DNA of 64,000 bases from positions 168,078 through 232,077 of the forward strand of contig ML769465.1 in NCBI GenBank assembly GCA_009733575.1, given 5' to 3'. Position 1 is the stretch's first letter; each line of letters starts with the position of its first letter. The notes under the pieces are model-generated. The model was not told where the DNA came from. It was given only the letters and a program-made list of their open reading frames with translations, and did not search any database. The position numbers and the translations under genes are program-made. The DNA is from Gymnopus androsaceus JB14 (taxonomy: Eukaryota; Basidiomycota; Agaricomycetes; Agaricales; Omphalotaceae). Positions 1-12,674 of the stretch are shown piece by piece.

Positions 1-1045
1 TGTTATGGTCAGGCCTCCTCTCAGCTTTCGTAGAAACGGGAGTGGTTGTATTGTTTTTCCTTGCATACAACCTGTATTTCAGATGAGTAGGTGTAGTTTT
101 TGAGGATAAAAGCGTATTCACCCAACAAGTGCATGAGGCGTAGGAGTTGCGTTGGAATTGAGAGAGAGGGATGGCGATGATTTCTGCTGATTAACTTTGG
201 AAGAAGGGCTGAAGGGAACAGAGCGCAGGTCGCTGGAGCGATTCAAGACCGTTGGTGGCGAGGGGAGATGGACATCCATATTCTGTCCGCATAAATCGAA
301 AACTTGAGATATGTTAGCCAATGAGTTCGACGTTCCGAAAGGCAAGAACTTACGCTTTTCATCGTCCAAAGTGTCCAGCTGCGAAAGCTTGTACTTCTTG
401 CCCGTAACAATCCTGAAAAGTTCTTTTGCTTTGTCCCTCCCACTGAACCCATATTCCTCATCATATTTTTGAAACTGGGCAAGTTCGGCAGCACAAAAGA
501 TCCATTGCTTGAAGGACTTCCATTTCGCCATATCCTTTTCTCGAAGCAATGCAGCTGCTTCGTGAGCTCGTACGGCATCGTGATATTTATCCTCGAGATT
601 CTTGTGCTCTTTAGTGAGCTTGCGATAGGCCGATCCGCTAAAAGGATGGAATGAGGATCGATAGGCCGATGAGAGAATTTGGTACATACCTTTCGTCTCG
701 TGCCTGTCTCAATACACTATTCTCTTCCTCAAGATCCTTTTCCCTGCTTTCCATTTTCTGAATGAGCGCCTTGGCGTCTTTGAGCTCGTCCTGGAGCCTG
801 TCGATCTCTCGAAAGCGATCTCTATACTTTACGACCTGACCCTTCGAGCGCTGGGTCTCGAGATAGACTCGAGCTTGCATAATATCATCAAACCCAAGCG
901 TCTCGACCAGATCCTTCGACCTATTCCTCAGGTCAGATAATGAGTCTCGTAACTCGCTGTTGATATCTTTCTGTTTGTCGAACAGAGCCTTGTAGGAGTC
1001 TAATCCATCCCCGTGCCCCTGCTGGATCATCTTGTCTCGTGGCAT
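1..1045 (-). CDS. Coiled-coil protein, 3' end outside window; possibly CtIP/Sae2-like
   Basis: Starts at 1045 (MPRDKMIQQ...). The first exon runs to about 690 and is rich in charged heptads (roughly residues 15-120), typical of a long coiled coil. A 52-bp intron (donor GTATGT, acceptor TTTTAG, about 638-689) joins DE to SGSAYRKLTKEH and restores the coiled-coil frame. Exon 2 then has a conserved-looking aromatic patch (KWKSFKQWIF), a basic stretch (FRIVTGKKYKLSQL) and a Ser/Pro-rich tail. The frame ends at a stop at 118, but a plausible donor near 123 and an acceptor near 69 suggest the gene continues off the left edge. The order coiled coil, KWK..K.W patch, then disordered Ser/Pro region recalls the N-terminal half of fungal CtIP/Sae2 DNA-end-resection factors. 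The diagnostic C-terminal Sae2 domain is not in the window, so this is only a guess. Any coiled-coil protein remains possible. Confidence 0.6.
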
Positions 1046-2726
1046 GGTTTTTGCGCTGGAGACATAGAGCTTGAACGGAAGAAGCGGAAGGTTAGATGAG
1101 AGAGAAGCAAGACAAGTCAGATGTCGCGCGTCTATTGCTCAGCGCGCTAAATTGAAATGAGTCAATATCATTCTGAATTCATTTCCAACGGATTTACCAA
1201 ATCTAGAAATGGTTTCGCACCGTATATATATCTTCTACGAAACCGTACTGCAGGACTATAAACGCACGCATGAAATCGTTTTGTACCTCCTCCTCAACCT
1301 ACAACGAGATCCAGCGAGCAATAAGGCCTTGAGGCTTCGTTTTTCTCAGTCGGGACAAACCTTGGGATTGAAAACATAGATCCTGAAAGCGAGGTGGGTT
1401 CCAAGTACGAATCATAGCGAAACAGCATCTCATTATATCCGATCTTACGAGCTTCTCGCTCCGAAAAAGTCAATAGCAATGGAGAAAAGCTCCCTCCTCA
1501 TCTATGAACCATGCTCATCGACCGTTCTCTTCGACCGTTCTCTTCGACTTCAAACCCTTGTTTTTGGTGATCGCGGCTCCAATTTTCCCCTTTTTCGTGC
1601 ACAATGGCTTCAAATTCACCTCCGCTCCATATCTATATCTTGCACCCGCCTCACCGACATTTCGGCTTCTGACTCGTACAATGCAGCCCATCACAATACC
1701 CTGCGGCATTTATTACTACATAACGTTCATCCTCTTCATGATGATCTCGAATCTCCGGGGCTCCAGTACCAAGGATATGGTCTCCAATATCGTAGACCGC
1801 TATTTGTCTAGGAAATTGTATCAACCGGCCTTACTATTGACATTTATTCCTATGCGCGGCTGCGAGTATGTTATGTCTAAGTGCTATCTTACCCGGAAAC
1901 TTGAAAACTGTGAGAAGTCAACAAGGCATATTTTGGGCTCGAAACGTGGTTGAATCCACTGTTCTGGAGCTTGAAAGTCAAAGGTGCGTACACATATATT
2001 GAGAGTCAAGGAGATCATTGATTCCGTCTAACCTGACCAGCAGCCAGCTGCGATCCATCATGGATGGCTGCTGCTGGCATCGCGAGACTACCATTGGCAT
2101 CACGACAGTTACTGTCTTCCTGGAAAGCATTAGAAGGCTGTAAACGTCGATGTGACGCGTGAAGAGAGAGCTATGTGCATTCTAAGTTTGTGAGTTTTCC
2201 GGTAAAATCTTAGGCTAAGAGAGTTCACCTTTCTTACCCTTAGGCTCTTATCTCGATTTAAGGATCCACAACTCTCGCGCATTATATTATTTATTACGCT
2301 CCACATTTCTCTCCAAAATCCTTGTCGTCACCGGCTCGAAGGTAAATTGAGAACCTATTTTTGTAGAACTTGCCGGTCAGTACCAGCGGAAACTGCACCC
2401 ATCCAAACCATTTTCGTCCACAGCAGCAGCATGTTAACGGTGCGAAAACCTTCCATCTTCGATGGTAACTTGAAGCAAACCCCAACTCTGTTATAGTTGT
2501 TTATTTAGTTCAAGCGGTGCATTGAAATATCTGATTTTTTTAAAACTATCTGAAGCACTTCCTACTACTACAACGGAGAACAATCTTCGTTCAGATTAAG
2601 CGGGAACATCCCGAGGTAAGTATGTACAGCTTGATTCATCTTTCCAGATGGAGATGATTGTGAAGTACTTAACTTGACGCATCCCAGGATCTCACTGCTC
2701 AAATCCATCCGTCACAGTAGCATAGT
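1046..2726. other. Intergenic, no supported gene
   Basis: About 1.7 kb between the divergent coiled-coil gene (-) and the DUF6533 gene (+). The only sizeable open frame is 1504-1953 (+, 149 aa). It is hydrophobic in its middle (ITIPCGIYYYITFILFMM), but it has no recognisable family, overlaps other open frames, and shows no convincing splice pattern. I treat it as unproven. The upstream parts near 1060-1250 presumably hold the promoter of the leftward gene. Confidence 0.5.
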
Positions 2727-4286
2727 ATGACTCTGTTTAATAATGTAGAGCCTCAGGTGCAAAGGTACCATACACCTATCTGGATTTTCACTGAATGTTG
2801 ATGTAAACTTTTCAGGAGCTGGTATCACTTTTTGCAGCTTGCGGCTTGTGGTACATGTCTCTTTCCCTTTCACAGCCCTGGTGTAACCTTGTACTTACAC
2901 TCACTTCATAGTGATTGTCATTTATGATTACCTTCTTACGTTTGACCTCGAAGTGAAGCGGTTTTGGAAGGCAAATCGCGGGACTCAGAGACTCCCAGCA
3001 ATCCTATTTTATCTCAATCGGTACATTGCTCTCTTCGGCATTCTACTAGTTATGCTCCTCACTGTGTGGCCGGAGCCGGTTTCGAACTATAATGTAAGCA
3101 CTTGGCTAGTTGATTCTGATTGATCAATTGATCAATGTATAACTACTTGATAATTACTCACTCGTTTTTTTTGCAGGGGTATGTGGGGCGTAAGGTGCAT
3201 GGAAAGCATCCAGGCTGATTTTGGACACCATTTTCAGATGCAAAGCTCTTCAAACATATCTGTGGATGTTTTATTCTCTGGTGCTCATGAGCGTTGAATG
3301 TCAGTATTTGCTCTTCAATATTCTCGGCATAGTACTTACAACCAGCTACAGTTCTGTTTATTCTTCGGCTGTATGCCATCTATAATAAAAGCAAACGTAT
3401 CGCCATACTCCTCGGTGTTGTATTATTGTGTGTATCAGCAAACAATTCTGTAAGTCAGTCTCGAGTGCTCGGACTCCATGAAACTCCTAATGATCTAAAC
3501 CTCAGTATCATGCATATTGCACTCTCATGGAACAACTCGCAATTGATATCGACGTACAGCTATCCACAATCGAGCAAGTGGGCTGTATTCAGGTAGACAC
3601 AGCTCAACAGTGAGTCGTTGCTGAAAAGAGCTGGAATAATACATGATACTGATACGCCACTAAGAGGCCTTCGTAGGTCAATATCTTTGACAGGTGTCCC
3701 TCTATATTGATGAAGAATCATGCAGATATGGTCTATACCTGGGTCGGGGTCGTTGTATTTGATATCTGTGTTTTTTCCTTGACTCTCTGGAAGACTATGA
3801 GGTTACGAAACGACTATTTTTCAGGTATTGCCTCTGTGATAATGAGGGATGGTGAGTACATTACTTGATTAAATAAGGCCAGGGTATCTTGACTGGTTTT
3901 AAATTCCCAGGTGCGGCGTATTTTGGAGTCATCGCCCTTCTGAACACTGTAAATATTCTGACTTCTGCGGTATGTTTCCTTGACTCGATTCACCAGCTTG
4001 AATTCACTTTGGCATCCCACTTCTTCACTGTCCGACATAGCTTGGCTCAGTAAGTGATTGGTTTCGAACAAATTTTATTGACACTAAATTCTGTTCAACA
4101 AGAACTTCACAAAGAGCATGTTCTTCACGCTTTCTATCGTGTATGTTTTACCGCATGGACGTATTCATTTGTAATTGACGGGACTTCTGTATGTTTAGCA
4201 TTGCAAGTGTGATGAGCTCGCGCCTTATGCTCAATTTGAGGGATCATGAGCCCCCGAATATTAGTATTCACTGTACGACGCTATAA
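2727..4286 (+). CDS. DUF6533-family multi-pass membrane protein
   Basis: About eight exons assemble into a typical basidiomycete DUF6533 protein. Exon 1 (ATG at 2727) and the short exon 2 lead into IYDYLLTFDLEVKRFW and ILFYLNRYIALFG, the family's hallmark N-terminal helix and loop (2911-3090). Later exons give YSLVLMSVEFLFILRLYAIY (about 3240-3400), MVYTWVGVVVFDICVFSLTLWK (3720-3800), RDGAAYFGVIALLNTVNIL (3850-3965) and SRLMLNLRDHEPP (about 4200-4250), ending at TAA 4284-4286. Introns are short with GT/AG borders. The pieces match the family's seven-helix, GPCR-like layout in order; biochemical function is unknown for the family. The exact borders of the exon starting near 3178 are unresolved, because two splice choices give different frames into the 3240 exon. 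The gene could carry a defect there. Family assignment is confident; the detailed gene model is not. Confidence 0.8.
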
Positions 4287-5814
4287 ATTCGCAAAGGCCA
4301 GACTCTATAAACGCTCACGCATTTTACGCTCCGACCCAGTAGCGCGGCCTACTTATTATATAGGGCTGAGTACAAATCCTACACTACATTACTCAGCTTC
4401 GGCCCAGGCCACGCCTGGTGCAAACCTTACCCACTTTACACTCGGCTTGGTGTACTACTCATAATTTTGTGATTTTGTCGCTTCCACTCCTGCTTACTGC
4501 TCAGGATCTGAGGTGTAACGGTACAGGCAGAATCTTCTGACCTTCTAATGACTACCCAATCTACTTGCTCTCAGAGACAGTAACTTACTCACATTTTAAG
4601 GTATAAAGAATGGGTAGAAGCATATCAAGAGAGAAAATAGTTCCCTACTGAGTAGTATACTACCGCATCCGGCGGCGATAGATCTATATCCTGCTGGAAC
4701 TTTTCCCAAACTTTTCCAGGATGTGATTCTTCTGAAGATATCATCTCATCTGTGGTCTTTCAATCTTTGTCTCTGGAGAAGTTCGAGTTTCACAATTCTC
4801 GGCGACCAATCAAGCTCTAACGATTTAGATGCTTAGGCACCAGGCTATTTTAGTACATAATAACTATGTTCTCCCTCCGAAACTTACTGGCCCAACCAAC
4901 GCGTTCTCCGGTTTCGGTCTACTGCTCTACTTGTGTTTTACAGTTGCGTTATTCTAAATAAGACTTTATCGGATATCTTATGCCGACATTTCCAGAGCAA
5001 GGAAAGGGTTGTAAGATTTCCCGTTCAACCTTTCCCATACTACCATTGGATATCGACAGAGCCAATAACATGCATCACTGAAACGATCAGAGTAATTCCT
5101 CACACTCGTTTTCCTGTACGTCCATATCATTACGCACCGTGATCATGATTCGATTAGTTGTAGGAAGTATGAAAGGAAAGCTTCAGCTGGCTCCAATCGA
5201 ATACGCACTTGGCGAAAGGGTCCCAACGCTCGGAGTCCCGGTGCATGCGATCAGAGTGCGAGGTCGTTTTTTATCAAGTACTCACATTGATGGATGTCCG
5301 ATGTATGTAGGGCACTAGTATGTGACCAGTTGAGAGAAATGCTAGCAGCTACAGTTCCCGAACGGCCTAGGATACTTAATAGGATTGACAGGATCAGCAG
5401 ATACGGTCAAAGCGCACGATACACAACTCAATTGTGACCATCAGTCTCTGTTCCTTGCTGTATCAGCGAAAAACTATACGGTAACTTGCCAATGACATTG
5501 CGGCAACTACAGCTGTCCAGTATGCCTTTTACAGATCCCATGCCACTAGATTAGGCTTGGGAATGCCCTTCGAATACCTTGAAGATGAGAGCGCGACTTG
5601 ATGTGGAGCGGACCTCCAGGCTTCAAGAGTGATATGTTCCAAGTACTAGATGTAGGTCAAGTTTCAGGGGGAAAATCAGTGATATATCAGCTTATGCCCC
5701 TGATCAATCCTCGGATAAAATGGACAAGAACAGCTCTACTATCGTCCAGTAAACTCCCAAAAACTCTCCTTCCTTTTGAAACAGAATTTCACCCTCTTTT
5801 ATTCTTCGCTTTCG
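4287..5814. other. Gene-free stretch upstream of DUF3455; mostly duplicated DNA
   Basis: No supported gene. From about 4571 the sequence is the outer part of an inverted repeat whose other copy is read on the opposite strand at 16900-18095. Small open frames here (4933-5142, 5598-5945) recur in the inverted copy only because the DNA is duplicated. They have no recognisable family. Confidence 0.6.
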
Positions 5815-6933
5815 ATGTCTCTTATGCTCAAATCCATTGTTTCGGTTGCCCTCTTGCTTCACGCATCTGCGGCTGCACCCACTTCGGCCAGGTATGTTTT
5901 TCGTCCGTATCCTATTCCATCCGCCTTTCTCACTTGATCCCCTAGGAGTGATAAAAAGTGTCGAGTCTGTGGTGTATCTTCTGCTGAGATTGTTTTAACG
6001 GGCTCCACTTTACCTACTCCGTCATTTGCACCTACGTTCATCGGTCTGGGAGTGGGTACTCAAAACTACACCTGTGAATCCACGGGGACTTATACGTGAG
6101 CCACTAATATAAACCAAGACAAAAAAGTTCATCCATCCTTTTCTTAGAAACGTAGGCGCACTTGCCGAATTATTCGATGCTTCGTGCTTGTATGGCACGT
6201 CCAGCTTTACCGATCTATCTTCCCTTGCTTTCAGAGCTTGGAACGCGAGTGCCACCTCGGACGTTTTTGAATTTGAGGCAGTCATCTCTGCTGCGCGTGT
6301 TATTACCTCCCCTTCTGAATCCACTCTGGGGCAACACTACTTCGTCACCAACCCTGTAACTGGCACAGGGTTGAGCCCAAAATGGGACTTCACGTCGAAT
6401 GCCTTCCCCGGAAACCCTGCAGCTTTTGTAGTTGGATCCAAGATTGATGATGTCACGGCTCCCTCAGACACTGCGTCCAACATCGATTGGCTTTACTTGA
6501 CCAACTTGACGGGTGCTCTTGCCAATGAAATCTACCGTATAGATACTCAAGGCGGTCAACCTCCAGCATCGGTATGTAGTCTACGAGCATTTGATCTTTG
6601 AATCCATCTCATCGCTACTCTAGTGTACACCTGGATCGGCGGAAATATTTGTCAAATACACTGCCATGTACTGTAAGTTTTTTCTTTCGAAAGTTTGAAC
6701 GTTGAACTCAATACTTGCTGCAGGGCTCACTGGTGGCTCGTTCTAAGCGAAGAGTTCTCTTGCTTGCTTCCTTCTTGCCGAAAATTCTATACACGCCTCG
6801 CTCTTTTGCATGAAAGTTACACGTCTTAAAATTGAATCTTCGATTTAAATTTAGCGCTAGGCTCGTTTTCTTGCCAAAAACTCTTAGCTTATACATGCCC
6901 ATTCTTTTTCCGTTCGTCTTCCGGGTATCTTTA
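4571..6933 (+). repeat. Left arm of 2.4-kb inverted repeat (DUF3455 module)
   Basis: The stretch from about 4571 (CAGTAACTTACTCACATTT...) to 6933 (...GGGTATCTTTA) reappears as its reverse complement at 15726-18095, with scattered substitutions and small indels. It contains a complete DUF3455 gene plus about 1.2 kb upstream. A third, partial copy in the same orientation as the right arm covers about 34316-35480. The inner edge at 6933 coincides with the start of the spacer sequence GGGTCATGGA, which also occurs near 19245 and 27237. Confidence 0.85.
5815..6746 (+). CDS. Secreted DUF3455 protein, copy 1
   Basis: Start ATG 5815 opens a classical signal peptide (MSLMLKSIVSVALLLHASAA, cleavage around residues 20-25). 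Introns at about 5891-5946, 6097-6150, 6571-6632 and 6670-6723 have GT/AG borders and join to one frame ending TAA 6744-6746. The mature protein contains FIGLGVGTQNYTC, NVGALAELFDASC, GQHYFVTNPVTGTGLSPKWD, IDWLYLTNLTGALANEIYRI, DTQGGQPPASCTPG and EIFVKYTAMYW, the order seen in the fungal DUF3455 family (often mislabelled malate-dehydrogenase-like). Length is about 250 aa. The role is unknown; members are small secreted or extracellular proteins. Four Cys remain in the mature region. This copy and the one at 15914-16848 look intact; the copy at 34513-35457 is broken. Confidence 0.88.
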
Positions 6934-8107
6934 GGGTCATGGAAGGCAGGTTTACTTTATTACACGGCCTAGCATGTCTCTCTTTGATTCAATTTAGCGC
7001 CAATCTTTAAGTGCGTTGTAAGCTATTGCCAAAAGCATGAAACAGTTCTGACCTTGAAACAAAGTTTCTCGCTGCCAGAGAAATTTGTACATCCTCAAGA
7101 GTACTAGCTCACCATATTGATCTGGCCAGCTTAAGTATGCAGACTGTGACGTTCCTCAAGGGCCTATTTTTCCTTGCACTTATCCTAAGCATATTAAAAA
7201 ACACTCACCTAACGAGTAACTTGAATCCGGGAAATAATGTGGTCTATTTGCAAGCCTATGTGCTTCCGTAAATTCCAGTGCCAGTGCAGTTGTATCTAAA
7301 GCTAAGTGCGATATATGAGTCTTTGAAAGAACATAAATATAGACTCGCATGGCATATGGCGAAACGACGCTTTGACCTTCCTTTTCTGTACATTGAACTA
7401 TCAAACTTCCCAAGCGTGCATGCGCATTTCTACACAGATTCTTAAGCCTTTCATTAATACTGGATACCAAGAATACAACGGCCTCACCGATAGAGGAAAA
7501 CTAAGATTCGATAATACCAGCCGGGTAAAAAGGACAATGCTGCAAAATATTGAAGTTGGCGACAGTGATTGAAAGAAAGAGTAACTTTACTAATCGTGGG
7601 AATATTATATTACTATACACTTCCGCAATTTTACGCTCTAGACCAGGATTTGAAGCTCTAGAACAGCCAAGAAACAGAAACTTCATGTGTCATGACAATT
7701 GCAGCACTTTGGAAGATGGAATGCCGGGGAAAGATGAAATAAACTTCGTGCAAATCAGCGAGAATCAATCAATCAAGAATCAATTCGGAGTTCGGGCTCA
7801 GTGCCAACACGAAAGTAGAACGCGAAAGACGCGTCAAACGACAGAAAGCAAAGGATCTTTGACAATGATATAAAGAGATATCAATGTTGACGCGTCGTCG
7901 GCACTAGCGATTAGAAATCAGCATACTAGAACATATCATCACTCTAGATTTTAAGCCAAAACATTTTCCAGAGATATTCAAACACGGATGTCGAACTCAA
8001 ACCATTATTTCTGGCACAGTAATGATATGTACATAGCATAGTATCATTAGATGGTACCACTTCAAAAAAGCAACAACTCGACCTGGACAATGTCTTTAAG
8101 CAAACTC
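6934..8107. repeat. Non-coding spacer, copy 1 of 3
   Basis: From GGGTCATGGA at 6934 to the MYND gene end. Homologous spacers lie at about 19240-20412 and 27230-28445. Open frames here (e.g. 7180-7470, 7550-7873) are not preserved between copies because of indels, so I see no gene. Confidence 0.6.
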
Positions 8108-8946
8108 TTACCGCACATTATCATCATCCCAAAGGAAGACTCTGCAGGTGGCCAATGCTCTCCATCGCTCAGTCCACTCAGGGAACTGACAGACCTTGTA
8201 GTCCTGCGAAGCGACAATGGGAGCGATCGTCATCCAGAAATTGTACTCTTCAGTGGAAACATCCGCTGGCTTCCACATGATTTTAGGACCATAGACTTTG
8301 GAGTATGGCGAAGGTGGATTCTGGCCACATATCGTAACATAGTCTTCCAGGATTTTGCGAGCCTCATCTGTCAATGGGCGAAGCATCTCGGAAAGGAAGC
8401 GACGGCAGATCAAGATGAGAGGCAGACGGAAGGGTCTGGATGCTTGGTCTGCGGGCAGTAGATGGTAGGAGGAGCCCGAAGGGATGTTAAGACCTGCTTT
8501 CCTGATTAGTGAAGTAGTAGAGGGAGACGCCACGCGTGATCTTACCTAGGAGTTCTTGAGATTCTGGCATAACACTCACATTCCATGAAGCCTTCTTGGA
8601 AAATCTGTATGCATCCTCCCATCGAACCATCATGTCAGTTAGTACTCGCAGTTCGTCTTCGTCGGGAATTAAGAACGCTTTCTCCTGATCGATAGTCAAA
8701 GATGAGCATGCGAATTTGTGCTTTTTCCAGTCTTGTTTTTGGCAGCTTTGGCTCTATAAGAGATAAACACTTTTGAGTAGATGGAGGGCAGGAGTGACAA
8801 GGAAAACAGCGTACACAATAATGCTGGTATTTGCAGACAGCACAACGACGAATCTCATCCGCTTCTCCGCCTTCGTCCCAAAGAGGGCAGTCGATATATT
8901 CGCATTCATGCAACGAAGGAGGAACAGGGATTTGATTTGAGGCCAT
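8108..8946 (-). CDS. MYND-type zinc-finger protein, copy 1
   Basis: Exon 1 starts at 8946 (MASNQIPVPP) and reaches CAVCKYQHYC. A ~60-bp intron (GTACGC...TTACAG) joins it to SQSCQKQDWKKHKFACS. Together these give the MYND pattern: CxxC, then YCSxxCQxxDWxxHKxxC, with an upstream CEYIDC pair supplying further zinc ligands. A second intron near 8500-8550 leads to a ~130-aa C-terminal part (LPADQASRPFRLPLILICRR...; FLSEMLRPLTDEARK; KVYGPKIMWKPADVSTEEYN) ending at TAA 8108-8110 after DDDNVR. The total is roughly 240 aa. MYND fingers bind partner proteins; nothing here indicates enzymatic activity. It sits 216 bp beyond the 3' end of PDAT on the same strand. Other copies are at 20413-21241 (indels, stop lost) and 28446-29283 (apparently intact). 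Confidence 0.8.
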
Positions 8947-9162
8947 TGTCGTTTTTAAAAAAAAAGGATCTGATCGTGAGAATGCCTATTTACTCGAACT
9001 CCGCACTACCATAATATATATAAATAATATCTAGCTCATAAAACATCCAGCCCTCCGTGAACGCGTCCATTAGGAGCACCTACATCTAGCCTTTAGTTCG
9101 TCTATCGATAAGCATCTTATAAATCGGTTAGCCTACATCCAACCCCATCATCCCAACTCAAC

Positions 9163-12100
9163 TCAATCCCATCCCATCCTTGCAGCGTACGTTTTAATAT
9201 TCGACACAAAATTCTCCTCCACCTCGTGCCCTACCCCGGTAGCCACCTTGAGGATGATCTCATTTAGAGGAGTAGATCCAAGAACATCAACATGTTCCGA
9301 TGTATTTGCACCACCACGGGGCATAGATGGGACTGGACGATGGGGAAGCTAGATAGGTAGTACGTACGTGTTAATCGATGACTGTAAAAAGGGAGAGGGA
9401 AACACCCACCTCAACCACGGTAATATTAATTCCTGCAGGGTTCCATCTCGGCCTCTTCCACCCCTCCACGCACATCGCACCGAGACTAAGGAGACTAACC
9501 GTCCCATCGCCTTCGCCCAGCTTAACACCATTGCGGATCTATGAAAAACATCAGGCGCTGTTCGTTGGTCATCTCAGGCTCACCTGTGGAATACCACTCT
9601 CATCCGTATAGTCTGCATCAATCCAGCTTTTCCTCAACAACGGCATATCTAGTGGCGTTCGTGGGGTCACACCAGAGCAAGGACCAGTTTGATTAGAGCT
9701 TGGATCGGGGTCGGTGCAACGGGGTGTTACGCCGTCTGCAGCAGATTCGTCGTGTTCGTAATCGCCGTGGGCGTACCAGTATGAGCGCTATGTGAATAAC
9801 GTCAGTGAATAGAGAGAGCTTGGTTAAAGGAAGGTCGCACTTCAGTCTCCTTCCCATGTCCATAGACACAGAACATCTTCATCGAAGGAGCGTTCGGTAA
9901 TCTGTTGTTAAGTATCAGTTTCAACTCTAAACTTGTGCAAAAACACACAGGAACTACGCACTGAACCTCGAGTGGATTAGTCCACTTTCTATGATCCAAA
10001 TTGTTCCGCTTCAAGACCTCCTCATCCCTCTCGATTCCAAAGGAATAATTTGTGTCCATCATTTTCTGTAGCAAGTAAACATTTATCAGCCGCTGTATAC
10101 CGAATCGCAATAATCTTACCTGAAAAGTCGACGGTGTATGCTCCAAAATCCACTGTCCCGCCGTCTCAGCAGTCATATTCCCTACCTTCTCCCCAGTACT
10201 ATCCTCGCCCTCATTTTCGGCCAACTTGAGCTCCACGTCCTCCTTCCCTCCATCCGCACCAGGAATAGAAACATGTACGGTCACAGGAGTCTGCCTGAAC
10301 GCTATGAACTCTCCATGGGTGTGATTAACGCGCTGCTGACGCCGCCGTTTCGTGGTTGTTGTGTTGTCGTTTGGATTCGCAATATTATTTGCGTGTAACG
10401 TGCGCTCCAAGTCTTCTTCACGTTCATGATCAACGTCGTCAGTGGTTTCTTCATCGATATCAACATCAATAAAGGTCGTCGGGTGCAAAAGTAGAGTTGC
10501 CCCAGATTGCGTTACCGCCCTGTGGTTAAGAATTAAGAAATGGCTGATAGGGAAAGCGGAACCAGCCATAGCATACCTTGATCCACATACTCGCACTCCC
10601 TGCCCAACTCAGAAACAATTTGCGACGTTCAGCGCGGGAGAAGAAGCGCTCCAAGACTAGATAATTAGATGGCATTAACCCACTGATTCGAGCCCCCAAG
10701 AACAAAGGCACGTACCATAGGATCCTGCAGGATTCAATTGTACCGTATCTCTCATTTCTCCGGACAAGAATGCTGACATAGCTTTAGCCTAGGAACATTC
10801 AAAAAAAAATAGCGCAAAATCAAAACGATAGATCACTAGCAGACGATGACATGGAATTTAACTTACGACACCCTGCAGGGAAAAGAGACAAAAGATTCAG
10901 CGATTTTAGGCCTAGCGCAATATGAAGCAAAAGATGGGTTGAAGGATCCGAGATCCAGACCGATAACGGAGAATGGAGCCCTACATACTAGATAATCACA
11001 TACTTACCAGATGTGTCCCACCAATCGAGATGTACGCTTCGATATGGTTCTGTGAAAAGATAACTAAATAAATCTGCATTGAGAATGCGACACTGAGACT
11101 AACCTCAACCCAATCAGGTCCTCCGCCGCCGTGTTCCGGGGATTCTACCCATTTGAGACTGTGTGCGTAGAAGGAACCATGAGTACACTTTCACAAAAAA
11201 GACTCAAGAACAACAGGACAGTCAAACTCACAAATACTAACATCATATACGTTCAACGGGGATAAGTGAGTGAGCGTTCAGCAATGATGGGTTGGATTTG
11301 TACCAGAAATACCTATATGAAAGGAGATGGTCAGAAGACGAATGAGGGTAGAGTAGGGGTTACCACACACGGTTGCACCCATCGAATCTATAAGAGAGAA
11401 GAGGGTTAACAAGGAGTTAGAGAAGAGCACGGATCAGCACACACGAGCAGCCACTACAGTCTTTTTCTTTTGTCGTCTCCTACAGAAATAGATGATATCA
11501 AACACCAGAGAAAGAACATCAAAACCCAAACTTACTTGAACCCTTCTATCGTACTCTTCAACTTTGAAAAATACCCGTCCCTCTCTTCCAAATTCCAATA
11601 TGATAGCCTCCAATCGTATGGCGCGAGATAAAGGTTGTTAGTGTCGTAGTTTACTACCGCCAAGTTCTCGACGATTTTGGACCAAATCCAGTATCCTTGA
11701 ATGAAGGTACTGGCGGCATCGATACCCTCTGCCGCACGTATCTTGGCGTCGGGAGGGTCGAGGCCTGTGACAGGATCGAGCATCATAGCTGCTATCCATC
11801 TGTCTCGATTGAAGGTAACTTGGGAGAGCATGTTCAGACCTCCCCAAAGCTTTTCGCGGAAGAAAGGACGATATTCTGGGGAAGTAGACCATGATTCCAG
11901 ACCCTGTGGATGACGATGAAAACGAGACAAGAATAAAAACGGAGGAATTGAACGGACAGTAGATATCACGCCAGGAATCAAAACCACGGGATATTCAGCG
12001 GATAATCCCCTTGCCTTCATGTTCTCTCCAACTTGAAACTCCCTTCCATCGCGATTAAGCTTCCAAATCTCAGGGATATTACTTCGAACTCTGTTCCACT

Positions 12101-12565
12101 CGGTCTCTAGGCGAGAAAAGTCGAAATCCGGAAGTTGAGGAAGGGTGATGTCGTATTGGTCCATTAGAAGCATTAATTGGGCATGCATGTCTTGAATATC
12201 AGATGGCTGGACAAAGGCAAATGCGAGGAGAGTGCCGACTGGACAACGATTAGAATATAGGGTCGTGTGCAACCATAATGTACGCACCAAAGACACCAAG
12301 GGGAAAGAGGAATCTGCGAGTAACAAATACTGAGCGGGACTAGAGACTAGTTAGAATATTAAATAACAAAAAAAAAGCAAGCACTTGCCTGTTTCCGCTT
12401 TAGTTTATTCACTTCTTTCTGCAACAACTGCTTCGTTTTCCATAGTTCGACGGTCGAGTCACCCATTTCCGGGGCTGGAGAATTCGGAGTGGATGATCCT
12501 GAATCAGAATCTCTGTCATCATGTTGAATTTTGAGAGTTTCCTTCAGTCGACGTCTTAATGACAT
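9163..12565 (-). CDS. LRO1: Phospholipid:diacylglycerol acyltransferase (PDAT/LRO1-like), copy 1
   Basis: PDAT makes triacylglycerol by moving an acyl chain from a phospholipid to diacylglycerol at the ER membrane. Start ATG is 12565 (MSLRRRLKETLKI), before a charged N-terminus and a hydrophobic stretch near 12240-12330 that should be the single membrane anchor. Later segments are classic PDAT: YPVVLIPGVIST and ESWSTSPEYRPFFREKLWGG (11850-12000), WIAAMMLDPVTGLDPPDAK, GIDAASTFIQGYWIWSK, LYLAPYDWRLSYWNLEERDG (11560-11830). The nucleophile motif AHSMG follows near 11395-11440, then WVESPEHGGGGPDWVE (11100-11150), FFSRAERRKLFLSWAGS (about 10580-10640), NYSFGIERDEE, CVYGHGKETE, GEGDGTVSLLSLGAMC (Asp) and SEHVDVLG (His). 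Stop TGA is at 9163-9165. There are more than ten short introns; the exon just after AHSMGAT is unresolved. It is divergent from gene X with a 109-bp gap. This is the only one of three copies that keeps Tyr at LYLAPYDW. Confidence 0.92.
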
Positions 12566-12674
12566 CGTAGGATTAGGAATAGGAGGAGGACCGAGGTGAA
12601 GCAAGGCGTGACGTGATGATTCAATTTCAGTGCCATTGCTCATCGACACGCACTCCTGCCGCTTTGTTCTCAAC
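12566..12674. promoter_or_regulatory. Divergent promoter between PDAT and gene X
   Basis: Only 109 bp separate the PDAT start (12565, -) and the gene X start (12675, +), so the two must share a bidirectional promoter. The arrangement is preserved at 24853-24946 and 32925-33029 in the other blocks. No clear TATA box is visible. Confidence 0.6.

Noticed and set aside
1294..1479. 61-aa - strand frame
   Set aside because: Short, with no family, splice context or conserved copy.
8051..8461. 136-aa + strand frame opposite the MYND gene, repeated at 28389-28799
   Set aside because: Antisense to a domain-bearing exon; its conservation follows from the duplicated - strand gene.
9378..10660. Open frames on the + strand opposite PDAT (e.g. 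10138-10398, 10442-10660)
   Set aside because: Shadows of PDAT coding exons; the - strand carries the family motifs and splice sites.
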